Shown here in pieces: positions 17,344-25,847 of a DNA stretch of 51,688 bases. Position numbers and translations under genes: made by a program. The notes below the pieces were generated by a model. That model searched no databases. It was not told the DNA's origin and worked only from the letters and a program-made list of their open reading frames with translations. The stretch is from Paracoccus acridae. Lineage in GTDB: Bacteria; Pseudomonadota; Alphaproteobacteria; Rhodobacterales; Rhodobacteraceae. The first letter of the stretch is position 1, and each line of letters starts with the position of its first letter. Where the stretch lies: the NCBI RefSeq assembly GCF_014642735.1, contig NZ_BMIV01000015.1, positions 1-51,688 on the forward strand, given 5' to 3'.

Positions 17344-17592
17344 ATGACCAAGGATGGGCTGCGCACGATCAGGCCCGTAGCCTACCAGGAGACCGACAAC
17401 CGGTTTCGCATCGTCAATGATGCCAACGGCATGGGCAGGGCCTTGATGGAACATTGCGATCCGGCCGATCCTGCCTACCGACAGGCGGCCGGTTCCTGCA
17501 TCGCCTTTGCCGAAGGCCCTGTGACGCCCGAGCAAGTCAGGGCCGAGTTCATCCAGGCACTAACGTCAGCCGGGGTATTCGTTCGCGATTGA
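17344..17592 (+). CDS. DUF982-like protein, 82 aa
   Basis: An 82-aa protein. The middle (ALMEHCDPADPAYRQAAGSC, then IAFAEGPVTPEQVRAEF) resembles the DUF982 domain, found in many alphaproteobacterial small proteins of unknown role. The ATG at 17344 follows GGAGG nine bases upstream; an ATG at 17332 in the same frame has no such site. Confidence 0.55.
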   Translation: MTKDGLRTIRPVAYQETDNRFRIVNDANGMGRALMEHCDPADPAYRQAAGSCIAFAEGPVTPEQVRAEFIQALTSAGVFVRD

Positions 17593-17599
17593 TAGTGGC

Positions 17600-17761
17600 T
17601 CACGCCCCCGCGCCGGAGGTCGTGTCGCTGCGGGACGGGGCATTGCAAAGACGAAGCGCAAGACGCGCCTCAAGCAGAACACCGTCAAGATCACCCTTAT
17701 CGGCCAGATCCTCGATCTGCCGCAGATAGCCCACCACCTTGCGAACAACATCATCTGCCAT
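17600..17761 (-). CDS. Small hypothetical protein, 53 aa
   Basis: Reading the minus strand from the ATG at 17761 gives a 53-aa soluble protein (MADDVVRKVVGYLRQIEDLA, then DKGDLDGVLLEARLALRLC). It has the amphipathic helices typical of a small real gene. It is convergent with the DUF982-like gene eight bases away. The function is unknown. Confidence 0.45.
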   Translation of the reverse strand: MADDVVRKVVGYLRQIEDLADKGDLDGVLLEARLALRLCNAPSRSDTTSGAGA

Positions 17762-17826
17762 CTTCCATTCCTTCCTGTTCCGCTGTCTGGTCCGCCGCCA
17801 TAAACCTTACCCAACACAAGCAGGCA

Positions 17827-18081
17827 ATGACTGGAAATCTGCCAATAATCGTCACGGCAATCGTCATGGCAGCCCGGGACGCCGCCGCCGACATTGAATA
17901 CGCATCGACCGATGAAGACCTCACGCCCGAACGGGCCAGTGCCCTCAAAGCATTGTCCGACAACTTCTATGCCACGGCCTTTCAGGCAGAAGAAAATGAC
18001 CCGGAGGCGGTCAGGTTCTTGTGCGACATGCTGGGCCTGGAAAAACTGCTGGCAGACTATGACGCTGCAAGTAACCAGTGA
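17827..18081 (+). CDS. Small acidic hypothetical protein, 84 aa
   Basis: An 84-aa acidic helical protein (MTGNLPIIVTAIVMAARDAA, then DIEYASTDEDL) without a recognised domain. The ribosome site is weak; an internal start near codon 14 is possible. An opposing frame overlaps its 5' half but reads less like protein. Confidence 0.45.
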   Translation: MTGNLPIIVTAIVMAARDAAADIEYASTDEDLTPERASALKALSDNFYATAFQAEENDPEAVRFLCDMLGLEKLLADYDAASNQ

Positions 18082-18177
18082 CAGGACGAATCTCGGCAAG
18101 CATTTCAGTAATGAAATATCACTTTGCTACGAGACGAAAAATCATTATTTCACTTCTAACATCTAGGAGGTGGTTCG

Positions 18178-18777
18178 ATGTTCAAGATAGATATTAAGAA
18201 GCACATTAAAGACGAAGAGCTATTAAGTTTCTTGCATGAAAGGTGGCTAAATCTAAAAGTATCCTTCGGCTTCGGTGTCTTGACGGCAATATTAGTAATG
18301 ATATTTTCGAAGGCTGATGAGGTTCTGGCCTATTTAGAAGCTGCGTTTGATGCTGCACCGATAACGTTAAAAACCTTCAATATTCCAGTGGGAGCGTTTT
18401 TAGCAATGGTAGTATATTATACTGCGATGAGCTATAGGCGCAAAGATGATGTTAATGACAAGACAAGGAGCGAAGGTCTTAAAGCTCCCATGATATTATG
18501 GGACGGATTTGTCTTTGCAATATTTTCTGTTTTTACTCTTGCCGCAGTGCTGGTCATATTTGAAAACGAGCATACTGCAGGTTTTTGGGCGGCATATGGC
18601 ATTACCATGATGATTGCCATCGGTATGTATGTCTTTGCTGCGCCAGCAGTAGTTTATGGTCTTATAAAGAAAAACATATATATTGAATATCTAGCAGCAG
18701 TTGTAATAGTTTATGTCCTCATCAACTCGTGGCTTCTTTATGCCGCCTCCCGTCCTTTGGCCGGGACCGCGCTCTAG
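18178..18777 (+). CDS. AT-rich membrane protein, 199 aa
   Basis: A 199-aa protein with about five membrane helices (around 29-45, 66-84, 106-127, 133-150 and 170-190). A strong AGGAGG site lies seven bases before the ATG. The gene and its upstream region (18080-18730) are far richer in A+T than anything nearby, a clear sign of horizontal transfer. The last ten residues (ASRPLAGTAL) are read from GC-rich DNA that belongs to the next block, so the native 3' end was probably lost at about 18745. Confidence 0.6.
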   Translation: MFKIDIKKHIKDEELLSFLHERWLNLKVSFGFGVLTAILVMIFSKADEVLAYLEAAFDAAPITLKTFNIPVGAFLAMVVYYTAMSYRRKDDVNDKTRSEGLKAPMILWDGFVFAIFSVFTLAAVLVIFENEHTAGFWAAYGITMMIAIGMYVFAAPAVVYGLIKKNIYIEYLAAVVIVYVLINSWLLYAASRPLAGTAL

Positions 18778-19132
18778 GCTGCGCCCGGCTGTCGCCGGCC
18801 TTCGCCCCGAGCCTTGACCCCTGCCCCTCCTTTGCGGCTTTTCCCGCGCCGTCTGTCTCGTCCCGAGCCAGCCAGCGCGGGAAAAGCCGCAATAGTCGGC
18901 TAACGGGTCCAGTCTCGGCCCTGTCGGGTGAAGATCGCTTGCGGGGGAACCCGGTTGTCCAGCCTCGCGCCGCAACGACCTTGGGAGTGGAGGCGGGAGG
19001 CCGAAGCAGGCTGTAAGCGAGACCACAGGGATCGAGCGTCAGCCTGTGGTCAACCGGGCGGGCGGTTGGGTGCATTTAGAGCAGTTGCATGCCAAGCTGG
19101 CTAATTTTGTCTAATGGCAGACAACAACAGCG
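18778..19132. other. GC-rich non-coding block with inverted repeat
   Basis: No gene is supported. A 117-residue frame is open on the minus strand, but it is rich in Arg/Pro/Gly and runs through a perfect inverted repeat, as expected from GC-rich non-coding DNA. This type of sequence is common between genes on alphaproteobacterial plasmids. Confidence 0.5.
18832..18892. repeat. Perfect 18-bp inverted repeat, 25-base loop
   Basis: The left arm (18832-18849, TTGCGGCTTTTCCCGCGC) is repeated exactly in reverse complement at 18875-18892. The loop contains a 19-base word that also occurs at 13729-13747. There is no T tract. It could be a cruciform-forming element, a site for a plasmid protein or a dispersed repeat unit. 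Confidence 0.8.
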
Positions 19133-19438
19133 TCAAAAAATCGTAGAAGCAAACTGGAGGGCACCTCCAAAAATTGTTAGAAAAAAGCCTAGCCACAGTG
19201 CCCACTGCCGCTGTGCATCAGCGATCCATTTAGGCGAGTTGACTGCGTACACGAGGTCTACACGTGGGTTTTCCACAGCTACTGCAAGCTGCTTGATGTT
19301 CTGCTCATGTATTTTCGCGACCTCCCCTAGTGCTTTCAGAAGCCCCGTAACTCGGAAAGCCAAGATACTGGTTCCCGTTAATGACAAGCCTGTGCCTGCA
19401 AACCGCAGGTAGTCCGCAACAGCTAATTCAATTGCCAT
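19133..19438 (-). CDS. Small membrane protein, 101 aa
   Basis: A 101-aa protein with a hydrophobic segment near 11-33 and another at about 78-100, and a charged linker between them (LGEVAKIHEQNIKQLAVAVE). It has lower GC than the flanking blocks and a purine-rich GAGAGACG before the ATG. No family was recognised. Confidence 0.5.
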   Translation of the reverse strand: MAIELAVADYLRFAGTGLSLTGTSILAFRVTGLLKALGEVAKIHEQNIKQLAVAVENPRVDLVYAVNSPKWIADAQRQWALWLGFFLTIFGGALQFASTIF

Positions 19439-20039
19439 TCTTAACGTCTCTCACTGATACGACAGCAGAAATGCCACTGGAACATTGCCGTCAATACTTT
19501 GTGGCTGACTCCCATACCATTGGTCAAACCTTCCCACAGGGCGGCTCGCTTCCCTTCGCTCTTTGATGGGCGCGTCCAGCTCGCCGCCCTGCAAGGCCCG
19601 CCGCCTGTAGAGGGGCGGCAGGCTGGATAGCTTTGAGCGGGAAAGATGATGGAGAGACCCCCGCGAAGGGCGGGGATCGAGGCAAAGGCGCGGGACCGCG
19701 CCTGGCCGGGGGATTCGGACAAGCCGAACGCCCCTGCCCTTTGTGGGGCCACGCGCGAAGGGCGCGTGTCCGTTCATGGGAACCGCCGGTTTCCCCACGC
19801 AAGGCCGTCCGCTTCACGGGGCGAAGGGGTTTCCCCGGCCTTCCTGCGCCTGCGGCTTCGTGCAGGCCGGGTGATCCCCCTCCCCTTCGCCCCTGACGTC
19901 CAACCTTGCCTGGGTCCCCCTCCTGCCCTCGCCGGGAGGCAGGGTTTCAGGAGAGGCGCCGCTTCGCGGTCCTCGCCAGAAACCCCGCCCGATTATCCGG
20001 CACCAGACCGGCAAAGGGCACCACCACAAGGAGGCCGGA
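19439..20039. other. GC-rich block, no gene
   Basis: About 600 bases with several open frames on both strands that are all Arg/Pro/Gly-rich and mutually exclusive. I support none of them. The stretch holds several short GC hairpins and ends in AAGGAGG, the ribosome site of the gene at 20040. Confidence 0.5.
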
Positions 20040-20297
20040 ATGGCTTTGTTCGAGATTGTCACCATGACCGACGACAGCGGCATGAGCCGCGTGCTGACCG
20101 ACGACTTGGCCGCATGGGTCGAGAACATGGGCACCGAGATCACAGGGACCGAGACCCGCCCCCGCCTGCGCCCTGAGTTGCAGGGCCAGCCGAAAATTGC
20201 AGGTTTCGTCGGCCCCTGCTGGGGCGGCCTGTCCAAGACCGGCGAACCGATCATCCGCTACGAAGATTGCGGCACCTATGCCGCCCTGAGCCAGTAA
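20040..20297 (+). CDS. Hypothetical protein, 85 aa
   Basis: An 85-aa soluble protein preceded by AAGGAGG. It begins the second plasmid-type small-gene string (20040-21920). The end (GGLSKTGEPIIRYEDCGTYA) is reminiscent of short plasmid proteins encoded near ArdC genes, but I cannot name a family. Confidence 0.6.
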   Translation: MALFEIVTMTDDSGMSRVLTDDLAAWVENMGTEITGTETRPRLRPELQGQPKIAGFVGPCWGGLSKTGEPIIRYEDCGTYAALSQ

Positions 20298-20307
20298 GGA
20301 GGCGGCG

Positions 20308-20781
20308 ATGACCTATTTTTCCGTGGTCCAGATCGACATGCACCCGGCGCCCTATGTCGCCGCCACCGGCAGCGCCCGCAGCGCACAGATCCTGGCCCGC
20401 CTTGTGGCCGAGCGTTGCCCAGGCAACGTGTTCGGCATCCGCGACAGCGCCGACTTCAAGGGACCAAAGAGCAACGGCTTTATCCGCGATTGCGCCCGGT
20501 CCGTCGAGGTTCAGACCCTGGCCGCGCAGGAGTTGATGGCCGAAGCCGACGACAACCCCGGCCAGCTTCTCAAGTGGCACGTCTATTTCTATGACAGCGG
20601 CGCAGGCGAAAGCCGCTTCACCGTCAACGCCTATCTCGATCATGACAGGCGCGTCCGCGCCAAGTGCGAAGCCGACCCGACCCTTGCGGGCCGCGCCGTT
20701 GTCTATGGCGACGGTCCCTCAATGGAAACACTGTATCTCATGCTTGATGCCTTCGCCGCCCGGCAGGAGGCGACCGCATGA
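20308..20781 (+). CDS. Hypothetical protein, 157 aa
   Basis: A 157-aa protein ten bases downstream of the previous gene, with GGAGG before the ATG. It has mixed alpha/beta character, no signal peptide and no membrane segment. No domain was recognised. Its stop overlaps the next start by four bases. Confidence 0.6.
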   Translation: MTYFSVVQIDMHPAPYVAATGSARSAQILARLVAERCPGNVFGIRDSADFKGPKSNGFIRDCARSVEVQTLAAQELMAEADDNPGQLLKWHVYFYDSGAGESRFTVNAYLDHDRRVRAKCEADPTLAGRAVVYGDGPSMETLYLMLDAFAARQEATA

Positions 20782-20942
20782 CATGGCGGATCATCGAGAC
20801 AAGGGCGCATCCCTGCGCCCTTCCCCGCGCCCATGACACCGAGGCCATGGCTTGGCGCTTCGCGCGCCGCCACGGCCATGAGGTCTGGGAAGTAACGGAC
20901 AACGGCCGAACCGCCTTCGAGCGTTTCCTGGGCCAAGGATGA
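20778..20942 (+). CDS. Small hypothetical protein, 54 aa
   Basis: The ATG at 20778 overlaps the previous stop (ATGA). The 54-aa product (MTWRIIETRAHPC...) ends four bases before the next gene. Tight packing supports it as a coupled gene. The function is unknown. Confidence 0.6.
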   Translation: MTWRIIETRAHPCALPRAHDTEAMAWRFARRHGHEVWEVTDNGRTAFERFLGQG

Positions 20943-20946
20943 CGAC

Positions 20947-22011
20947 ATGACCTATCACAACACCGAGTTTCCGAAGATCGGAGAGACGCAGGAACATGCA
21001 GCGCCGGCGCTGCGCCGCAGCCTGTCCGAGATCGTGGCCGAGTATGACGAGAAGGCCGCGGCCATTCCCGAGGCAATTGCCGAGTTCAACCAGGCCGAGA
21101 CGGCAATCAACGTCGCGGCCTGCATCGGCGGAGCCTATGGCGGGCAGATTTTTTCCCGCAGCCCGAGCCTTTATGAACGCGATGTGCGCCTTGCCCTGCT
21201 GCGTTCGGCCTGGAAGCATGTCTATGACGGCTTGCAGATCGAGCGCATTGCCAGTGCCAAGGACCGCAAGCAGCTTGATCTGAAACTGACCAACCCCCTG
21301 CCCTTCACCCTGCCCAATCTTGCGGAAGTGTTCGGGGATTACCCGCTGGACCCCCGCTTTCACGTCCTCAAGGGTCTGGCCGAGTGCTTCTGCGATCTGG
21401 ACCCCGCCTATAAGAGCCATTCCAAGGTCAAGATCGGCGTCGAGGGCCTGCCCAAGCGCATCATCATCGGCAGCGCGACCGGCTGGAACGGATGGGGCCA
21501 GGAGCGGCTGAAGGACACCTTGAACGCCCTGCGCGTCTATCGCGGCCAGCCACGCTATGAATACCGCGAGTTTGCCGACATGATGAAGGAGGCCGAGCGG
21601 CACGGCGAGGCCGATTGCTGCGCGGGCTTCATCCGCGCCTTCAAGAACGGCAACGTGCATCTGATCTTCAACGAGGATGGACGGCGCGACATCAACCGCG
21701 CCCTGGCCGAGTTCTATGGCGAGGTTCTTCCCGACGCACCCACTGAGGCCGAGGCAAAGCGGCCAAGCACGGAGGTTGTCCGCGATTTGCAATTCTACCC
21801 CACGCCCCGCCGCGTGGCGCAGGAGATTGTCAGCGCCCTGCACCTGTCAGGCGGCGAGCAGATCCTTGAGCCGTCATGCGGTGACGGCCGGATCATGGAC
21901 GAGGTGTGCGCGCACCACGGTGATCCGACCACACATTCCATGAACATCCGACCGGGCATTCCACGATCATCCGACCACCCGTTCCAGCCGCATCCGACCA
22001 GGCTGATCTGA
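20947..22011 (+). pseudogene. DUF4942-type methyltransferase cut by an IS21 remnant
   Basis: About 325 residues of native protein: a DUF4942-like N-terminal and central region (about 90-270), then the beginning of a methyltransferase domain with YPTPRRVAQEIV and the SAM motif EPSCGDGRIMDEV. At base 21920 the gene runs into IS21-type terminal DNA, which adds about 30 foreign codons and a stop at 22011. The catalytic part of the methyltransferase is therefore missing. Plasmid proteins of this type usually carry the full domain. Confidence 0.7.
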
Positions 22012-22172
22012 GCGGGCTCCGTCACGCGGGGCGGGTCTGAGGCAGACCACCTGCGCTACCCAGAAGCTGTTGCGACAGCGGAAGAAGGGGCGCGATGAGG
22101 AGACTGCCGATGAGGAAGATCGAGGACGTGCTGCGCCTGCATGCGCAGGGCATGTCGACCCGGTTGCGATAG
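21921..22172 (+). mobile_element. Left end of an IS21-family element (remnant)
   Basis: The segment begins with TG and has four copies of ATCCGACC at 21923, 21946, 21969 and 21992, exactly 23 bp apart. Three of them are followed by an ATTCC or GTTCC word. Such spaced terminal repeats are the transposase-binding sites of IS21-type elements. About 100 bases later comes the start of an IstA-like frame. The element stops abruptly near 22170, so only its left end remains. Confidence 0.75.
22095..22172 (+). pseudogene. IstA transposase, first 25 codons
   Basis: The frame reads MRRLPMRKIEDVLRLHAQGM then STRLR and a stop. The text matches the usual IstA N-terminus, which continues into a helix-turn-helix. 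Here it is cut off before that domain. An upstream GGGGCG is a weak ribosome site. Confidence 0.7.
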
Positions 22173-22210
22173 GCGCGCCGGTGGCGCAGGCGCAAGCAGG
22201 GGGATGAGAC

Positions 22211-23068
22211 ATGGCGAAGATGGCTGGAAACGACATGGGATGGGCGATCCCGCTGATGCGGCTTGGCTATGGCGGGCGGGGGCTGGTCTATCTGGCGGTG
22301 GCGGGGATTTCGCTTTGGTCGCTTTATCGCGGTGGACAGGCGCAGGACACGTCCTCGGCCCTTGGCTGGCTTGAGAACAGCTGGGGCGGCGGGGCGGCGC
22401 TGTTCCTGATCCTTCTGGGGATGCCGGCCTATGCCGTCTGGCGCGTGGTCGACGCCGTCTGGGATCTTGAGGATTACGGCAGCGAGGCCAAGGGCATTGT
22501 CGCCCGGCTGGGCATGGTGGTGACGGGCATCATCCACCTGGGGATCGGGGTGCTGGCCTTCTCGCTGCTGTTCGGTTCCGGGTCCGAAGGCGAACGCTCA
22601 AGCATCCCGCGCTATGTCGGTGCGATCATGGCCTGGCCGGGGGGCCGCTGGCTGATCGGCCTTGTCGCGTTGCTGATCCTGGGTGCCGGCGCCTATTACC
22701 TGCGGCAAGGCTGGCGCAACGACTATCGCAAGCACCTGCGCGCCAACCACTTCACCGCCCGGTGGAACAGCGTGCTGAAGGCAGGCGTGATGGCGCAGGG
22801 CGTCGTCATCGGGGTGATCGGGCTTTTGTTCCTGTTCGCCGCTTGGCGGGCCAATCCCCAAGAGGCCGGCGGCGTCGGAGAGGCGTTTTCCTGGCTGTCG
22901 GAACAGGCGTATGGGCGGCTTCTGGTGATCGGGGTCTGCCTGGGCCTGGTCGGATTCGCGATCTTCTGCTTCGTCAATGCGGCCTACCGTATCGTCCCGA
23001 AAGCCTCGGATCCGAACATCCGCAGCCTGGCGGACAAGCTGATCGGCGGGGCGACCGGGGGCCGCTGA
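22211..23068 (+). CDS. DUF1206 integral membrane protein
   Basis: A 285-aa protein with six membrane helices in three pairs (about 23-40, 61-78, 97-120, 141-160, 192-215 and 235-260). The repeated pattern GYxGRGLVYLAVA / GIIHLGIGVLAF / GVVIGVIGLLFLF is the three-fold repeat of the DUF1206 family. Full length for the family. The role is unknown. The start lies just downstream of the IS21 scar and keeps a GGGGGATGAG upstream, so the gene appears intact. Confidence 0.8.
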   Translation: MAKMAGNDMGWAIPLMRLGYGGRGLVYLAVAGISLWSLYRGGQAQDTSSALGWLENSWGGGAALFLILLGMPAYAVWRVVDAVWDLEDYGSEAKGIVARLGMVVTGIIHLGIGVLAFSLLFGSGSEGERSSIPRYVGAIMAWPGGRWLIGLVALLILGAGAYYLRQGWRNDYRKHLRANHFTARWNSVLKAGVMAQGVVIGVIGLLFLFAAWRANPQEAGGVGEAFSWLSEQAYGRLLVIGVCLGLVGFAIFCFVNAAYRIVPKASDPNIRSLADKLIGGATGGR

Positions 23069-23126
23069 CCCGCAGCCCCGGCGCAATCGCCTCTTGCATG
23101 GCGTCCCGGTGACCGGATATAGGGAG

Positions 23127-23144
23127 TGTTACGTTATTACGTTT
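23127..23144 (+). promoter_or_regulatory. Possible Zur-type operator
   Basis: An AT-rich word TGTTACGTTATTACGTTT stands out in GC-rich DNA 13 bases before the COG0523 start. It has an imperfect dyad and recalls Zur boxes of zinc-controlled COG0523 genes. The match is weak and based on memory. Confidence 0.3.
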
Positions 23145-23156
23145 CAGGACACGCCG

Positions 23157-24377
23157 ATGCCCCCTTCATCCTTGGACGATCCCCGTCTGCCCGTCACCGT
23201 CCTGTCGGGCTTCCTGGGCGCCGGAAAGACCACGCTTCTGAACCATGTGCTGAACAACCGCGACGGCCGCCGCGTCGCGGTGATCGTCAACGACATGTCC
23301 GAGGTCAATATCGACGCCGACCTGGTTCGCGCGGGAACCGAACTGTCGCGGTCGCAGGAAACCCTGGTCGAGATGACCAACGGCTGCATCTGCTGCACGC
23401 TGCGAGACGACCTGCTGGCCGAGGTGAGCCGTTTGGCGCGAGAAGCCCGGTTCGATTATCTGCTGATCGAGTCGACCGGCATCGCCGAACCCCTTCCCGT
23501 TGCCGCGACATTCGATTTCCGTGACGATGCAGGCCACAGCCTTTCGGACGTAACGCGACTGGACACGATGGTCACCGTGGTCGATGCCGCGAACCTAACG
23601 CGCGATTTCTCCAGCCACGACGTCCTGTCCGACCTGGGCGAAAGCCTGGGCGGTGGCGACGACCGGACGCTGGCCAACCTGCTGACCGACCAGATCGAGT
23701 TTTCAGACGTGATCGTGCTGAACAAGATCACGGCCGCGGGCCGCGACCGGTTGGCCCAGGCACGCAGCATCATCCGCGCGCTGAACCCAGATGCCCGGCT
23801 GATCGAGACCGACTTCGCCCGCGTCGATGCTGCGCTGATCCTCGATACCGGGCTGTTCGACTTTGACCGGGCGTATCAGCATCCGCTTTGGGCGAAAGAG
23901 CTTTACGGCTTCGACCGCCACATCCCGGAGACCGAGGAATACGGCATTTCCTCATTCGTCTATCGCGCGCGGCGGCCTTTTGATCCCGCCAGGATCCATG
24001 CGGTTCTGAACGGCGACCTGGCCGGCGTGATCCGGGCCAAGGGCCATTTCTGGATCGCCTCGCGCCCGGATTGGGTGGCCGAGTTCAGCTTGGCCGAGGC
24101 GATCTCCTCGGTCAGTCCCTTGGGGCGGTGGTGGGCGGGCGTGCCGCGCAAGCACTGGCCCACGGTGACCGAAGGCCTGGATGCCGTTGCCCGCCTTTGG
24201 CAAGATCCCTGGGGCGACCGGCGGCAGGAGATCGTCTTCATCGGCGCAGGCATGGACCCTGCCGCAATCACCGGTGCCCTTGACGCCGCCCTTGTCGCCG
24301 GTGACGATTTCGCCCCCGAAAGCTGGGCCAAGCTGCCCGACCCCTTCCCCGCCTGGGGCGCTCGCGGGGCGGCCTGA
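23157..24377 (+). CDS. COG0523 (CobW-like) metallochaperone GTPase
   Basis: A 406-aa G3E GTPase. Walker A is GFLGAGKTT at 18-26, and the metal-binding C-x-C-C motif is C77-I-C79-C80 in NGCICC. A switch region ESTGIAEP and the NKIT specificity motif follow. The C-terminal CobW_C domain begins near 265 (FVYRARRPFDPARIH). Members deliver or handle zinc or other metals in the cytoplasm. I chose the ATG at 23157 because the family begins close to the LPVTVLSGF strand and AGGA precedes it; the frame is open back to 23094. Confidence 0.88.
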   Translation: MPPSSLDDPRLPVTVLSGFLGAGKTTLLNHVLNNRDGRRVAVIVNDMSEVNIDADLVRAGTELSRSQETLVEMTNGCICCTLRDDLLAEVSRLAREARFDYLLIESTGIAEPLPVAATFDFRDDAGHSLSDVTRLDTMVTVVDAANLTRDFSSHDVLSDLGESLGGGDDRTLANLLTDQIEFSDVIVLNKITAAGRDRLAQARSIIRALNPDARLIETDFARVDAALILDTGLFDFDRAYQHPLWAKELYGFDRHIPETEEYGISSFVYRARRPFDPARIHAVLNGDLAGVIRAKGHFWIASRPDWVAEFSLAEAISSVSPLGRWWAGVPRKHWPTVTEGLDAVARLWQDPWGDRRQEIVFIGAGMDPAAITGALDAALVAGDDFAPESWAKLPDPFPAWGARGAA

Positions 24378-24382
24378 CGACC

Positions 24383-24643
24383 ATGGGCGGGAACCTTTCG
24401 ACTTCGCTCCGGAAACGGTTGCGCGCCCGGCCGATGGAGGAGTTCGACCATCTGCCGCCAGAGCTTCGCGGCTGGCTGGCCCGGGCCGCCCTGCCCTGGA
24501 GCGCGCGTTCAGCCGCGCGCATCTGGCGGAAGGCGGGCCGGAACGGCAATGCGGAAGACCGCTGCGACCGGCTTGACGCCATTGAACGCGCGATGCTGCG
24601 CCGGGACGCGATCAGGACGTGGGGGCCGGATTATCCGGTCTGA
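24383..24643 (+). CDS. DUF6525-like small protein
   Basis: An 86-aa basic protein beginning five bases after the COG0523 stop. The segment EFDHLPPELRGWLARAALPW resembles a family I recall as DUF6525, found in Rhodobacteraceae. It is probably co-transcribed with the GTPase. The function is unknown. Confidence 0.65.
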   Translation: MGGNLSTSLRKRLRARPMEEFDHLPPELRGWLARAALPWSARSAARIWRKAGRNGNAEDRCDRLDAIERAMLRRDAIRTWGPDYPV

Positions 24644-24773
24644 GACAGGGCAACTCGACGTCCCACCGGTGCAGGCATCCACTTGACGGTCGTCATCGCA
24701 CTGCCGTTCTGCAGCAGGCTTGACAGCCCGCCCCGCCCCTGGCGCATAACGCAAGGCCACGGGGGGACGGCGA

Positions 24774-25781
24774 ATGCGGCAGAAACGGGTGACGCTGGAA
24801 GAAATCGCGCAGGCCGCGGGGGTGTCGCGGGCAACGGTATCGCTGGTGGTGCGGAAATCCCCCCTGGTTGCCGACCACACCCGCGAGCGGGTCGAGCGGA
24901 TCATGGCCGAGATGGACTATGTCCGCGACATCGGCGCTGCGCGGCTGCGCAATAATTCCAGCCGGACGGTGGGCGTGATCGTGCCCAACCTCGTCAACTC
25001 GTTCTTCACCGAGTTCCTGTCGGGGGTCGAGGATGTGATGGCGCAGGACGATCGTGTGGTGCTGCTTGCCAACAGCCGGGATGATCCATGGCGCCAGGAC
25101 GCCATCCTTCAGCGGTTTCGCGGGCATGGGGTGGACGGGGTCATCCTCTGCCCTGCCGTTGGCACGGAACCCCAGCTTTCGGTCCGCATCGCGGGATGGG
25201 GAATGCCGCTGGTCCAGGCCCTTCGCGAAGTGGGGCCGCCGCTGGATTTCGCCGGCGCGGACTATGTCGCGGCCGTCGGGCTTGCCGTACGCCATCTGGT
25301 CGAACAAGGCTTTAGCCGCCTTGCATTCCTGTCCGTCACCGCCCGTACCTCGGCCCGAGAGGAACGGCTGTCGGGCTTTGCCCGCGCCTTGGCCGAAACC
25401 GGGATCACCAATGCGGGCGTTGTCGAGGCAGACCTGACCTGGGAAGGCGCGGCGCAATCGGCGGCGCAGATCCTCGCGCTTGGGACACGGCCCGATGCGG
25501 TCCTGTGCTTCAACGACGTGCTTGCGGCCGGCCTGATGGCGGGCCTGCGCCGCGCGGGATGCGAACCGGGCCGCGACATCGCGGTGGTGGGCCTGGATGA
25601 CCTTCCCCTGGCCGAACTGACCCATCCCGCCTTGACCAGCGTCGCCATGGACGCGCCACGCATCGGGCGGAACGCGGCAGGGCTTCTGGCGCGTCGGCTG
25701 GCCGATCCGGCCGCGGTGCCGCAACGCGACATCGTGGCCCCCCGGCTGGTCGTCAGGGACAGCAGCTTCCAAAAGGTTTGA
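24774..25781 (+). CDS. LacI-family transcriptional regulator
   Basis: A 335-aa repressor. The N-terminal helix-turn-helix is VTLEEIAQAAGVSRATVSLV and the hinge helix is AARLRNNSS. The rest is a periplasmic-binding-protein-like sensor domain. The gene ends 67 bases before the transporter operon on the same strand. A palindrome in that gap is its likely operator. The ligand is probably the transported substrate or an intermediate and cannot be read from sequence. Confidence 0.9.
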   Translation: MRQKRVTLEEIAQAAGVSRATVSLVVRKSPLVADHTRERVERIMAEMDYVRDIGAARLRNNSSRTVGVIVPNLVNSFFTEFLSGVEDVMAQDDRVVLLANSRDDPWRQDAILQRFRGHGVDGVILCPAVGTEPQLSVRIAGWGMPLVQALREVGPPLDFAGADYVAAVGLAVRHLVEQGFSRLAFLSVTARTSAREERLSGFARALAETGITNAGVVEADLTWEGAAQSAAQILALGTRPDAVLCFNDVLAAGLMAGLRRAGCEPGRDIAVVGLDDLPLAELTHPALTSVAMDAPRIGRNAAGLLARRLADPAAVPQRDIVAPRLVVRDSSFQKV

Positions 25782-25814
25782 CTTCCAGTCGATTCTGTTT
25801 TAGATCGTTCTAAA
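25778..25814 (+). promoter_or_regulatory. Promoter and LacI-type operator of the transporter operon
   Basis: TTGACT (25778-25783) and TAGATC (25801-25806) are 17 bases apart. A palindrome TTTAGA-TCGT-TCTAAA covers 25799-25814 and overlaps the -10 box, the arrangement expected for repression by the LacI-type protein encoded just upstream. It is the only AT-rich dyad in the gap. Confidence 0.65.
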
Positions 25815-25847
25815 TAAGGGAAGCGACACATCCGCAGGGGAGGGCAG

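Noticed and set aside
18722..19075. 117-codon minus-strand frame in the GC-rich block
   Set aside because: It runs through the perfect inverted repeat and has the composition of non-coding plasmid DNA.
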